From Candidatus Woesearchaeota archaeon (GTDB lineage Archaea > Nanobdellota > Nanobdellia > Woesearchaeales > GW2011-AR15), in assembly GCA_023701075.1 (NCBI GenBank), contig JAMPXQ010000006.1, positions 1-20,048 on the forward strand: DNA of 20,048 nt, written 5' to 3'. This document shows positions 19,772 through 20,048 of this stretch, piece after piece. The notes beneath the pieces were generated by a model, which saw nothing but the letters and a program-made list of their open reading frames with translations, had not been told where the DNA came from and did not search any database. Both the position numbers and the translations under genes were made by a program. Positions within the stretch are counted from its first letter, which is position 1; each line of letters begins with the position of its first letter.

Positions 19772-20048
19772 TTTAGCACCTCATATGTTTTCTTCATAAG
19801 TATAGCGTCCTGCTCGATGTTCGGGCTTTCGCAGACAACGCATCCCTTGATACCAAATTCTTTCCACAGCCTTATTAAAGTTTTGTAATCCAGGTCAGAT
19901 TCCTCAAGTATCAGATGGTTCTTCTCTCCCTTCTCTCCATAGTTTATCCCGGACAGATGTATATGCATGTTGTCTAGGCCCTCTCTCCCTAGATACTTCT
20001 CGATGTCTTCAAGGATAGTGCGAAATTCAGGTTCAGTGTTGTATTTTC
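19768..20048 (-). CDS. Endonuclease IV-like TIM-barrel protein, 5' end missing
   Basis: The last 92 residues are in the window. The frame enters at the right edge (KYNTEPEFRTILEDIEKYLG), so the internal ATG at 19968 is not the true start. The segment MHIHLSGINYGEKGEKNHL, then ESDLDYKTLIRLW and CVVCESPNIEQDAI, is the C-terminal part of the archaeal endonuclease IV/xylose-isomerase-like TIM-barrel family: HxHLSG and a final ESP carry zinc ligands. Members cleave abasic sites in DNA or isomerise sugars. Gene order alone cannot separate these, though the SDL...KxF pattern favours endonuclease IV. It overlaps the M18 gene by 4 bp. Confidence 0.85.
   Translation of the reverse strand, partial: KYNTEPEFRTILEDIEKYLGREGLDNMHIHLSGINYGEKGEKNHLILEESDLDYKTLIRLWKEFGIKGCVVCESPNIEQDAILMKKTYEVLK

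Noticed and set aside
1..20048. Insertion sequences, transposases, integrases or prophage
   Set aside because: No transposase, integrase or phage protein and no terminal inverted repeats with target duplications were seen.

Overview
The window looks like part of a chromosome from a small-genome archaeon, probably of the DPANN/Woesearchaeota-like type. The domain assignment is firm: the window holds a RIO1 kinase, an AK6/Fap7 kinase, a DUF371 protein, an archaeal PUA protein, a PRC-barrel protein, archaeal EF-1beta, Trm1 and archaeal-type bifunctional GlmU. First genes of transcription units have archaeal TATA boxes centred about 24-28 bp before the start codon, which implies mostly leaderless mRNAs, while internal genes use GGTGA-type Shine-Dalgarno sites. 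The lineage below domain level is inference.

Layout. 1-122: the 5' end of an unrecognised gene leaving the left edge. 183-1998 (minus): a tight unit RIO1 kinase, 79-aa helical protein, DUF371 protein, PUA protein, which looks like ribosome maturation or translation. 1999-2284: a 286-bp gene-free gap holding a strong 15-bp stem that may be a structured RNA. 2285-3638: PRC-barrel protein (minus), AK6 kinase (plus), an unknown protein (minus). 3708-6002: a Maf pyrophosphatase plus short-chain dehydrogenase pair, divergent from an AEC-family transporter through abutting TATA boxes. 6008-6931: an HTH protein fused to an S-layer-type C-terminal domain and an EF-hand-like loop, with a palindromic operator between its TATA box and start. 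7162-11396: a complete UDP-GlcNAc operon, GlmM-GlmU-GlmS. 11383-14455: a metallophosphoesterase-like protein, a CDF metal transporter, a small secreted protein and tRNA methyltransferase Trm1. 14529-17704: three accessory-looking genes (nucleotidyltransferase-like, SAM-hydrolase/DUF62-like, ATP-grasp-like). 17710-18424: EF-1beta with a 54-aa zinc ribbon upstream, and a divergent zinc-ribbon gene. 18416-20048: an M18 aminopeptidase and the 3' part of an endonuclease IV-like TIM-barrel gene running off the right edge.

How they work together. Two themes are housekeeping: ribosome/tRNA/translation (RIO1, PUA, DUF371, AK6, Trm1, EF-1beta, zinc ribbons) and activated amino-sugar synthesis (GlmS makes GlcN-6-P, GlmM converts it to GlcN-1-P, GlmU acetylates and uridylylates it). 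The S-layer-domain regulator beside the glm operon suggests an envelope-linked control, but that is inference. The most unusual part is 14.5-17.7 kb. There a DUF62-like protein with an altered catalytic site faces an AT-rich ATP-grasp-like gene across a promoter region with inverted repeats, next to a nucleotidyltransferase-like gene.
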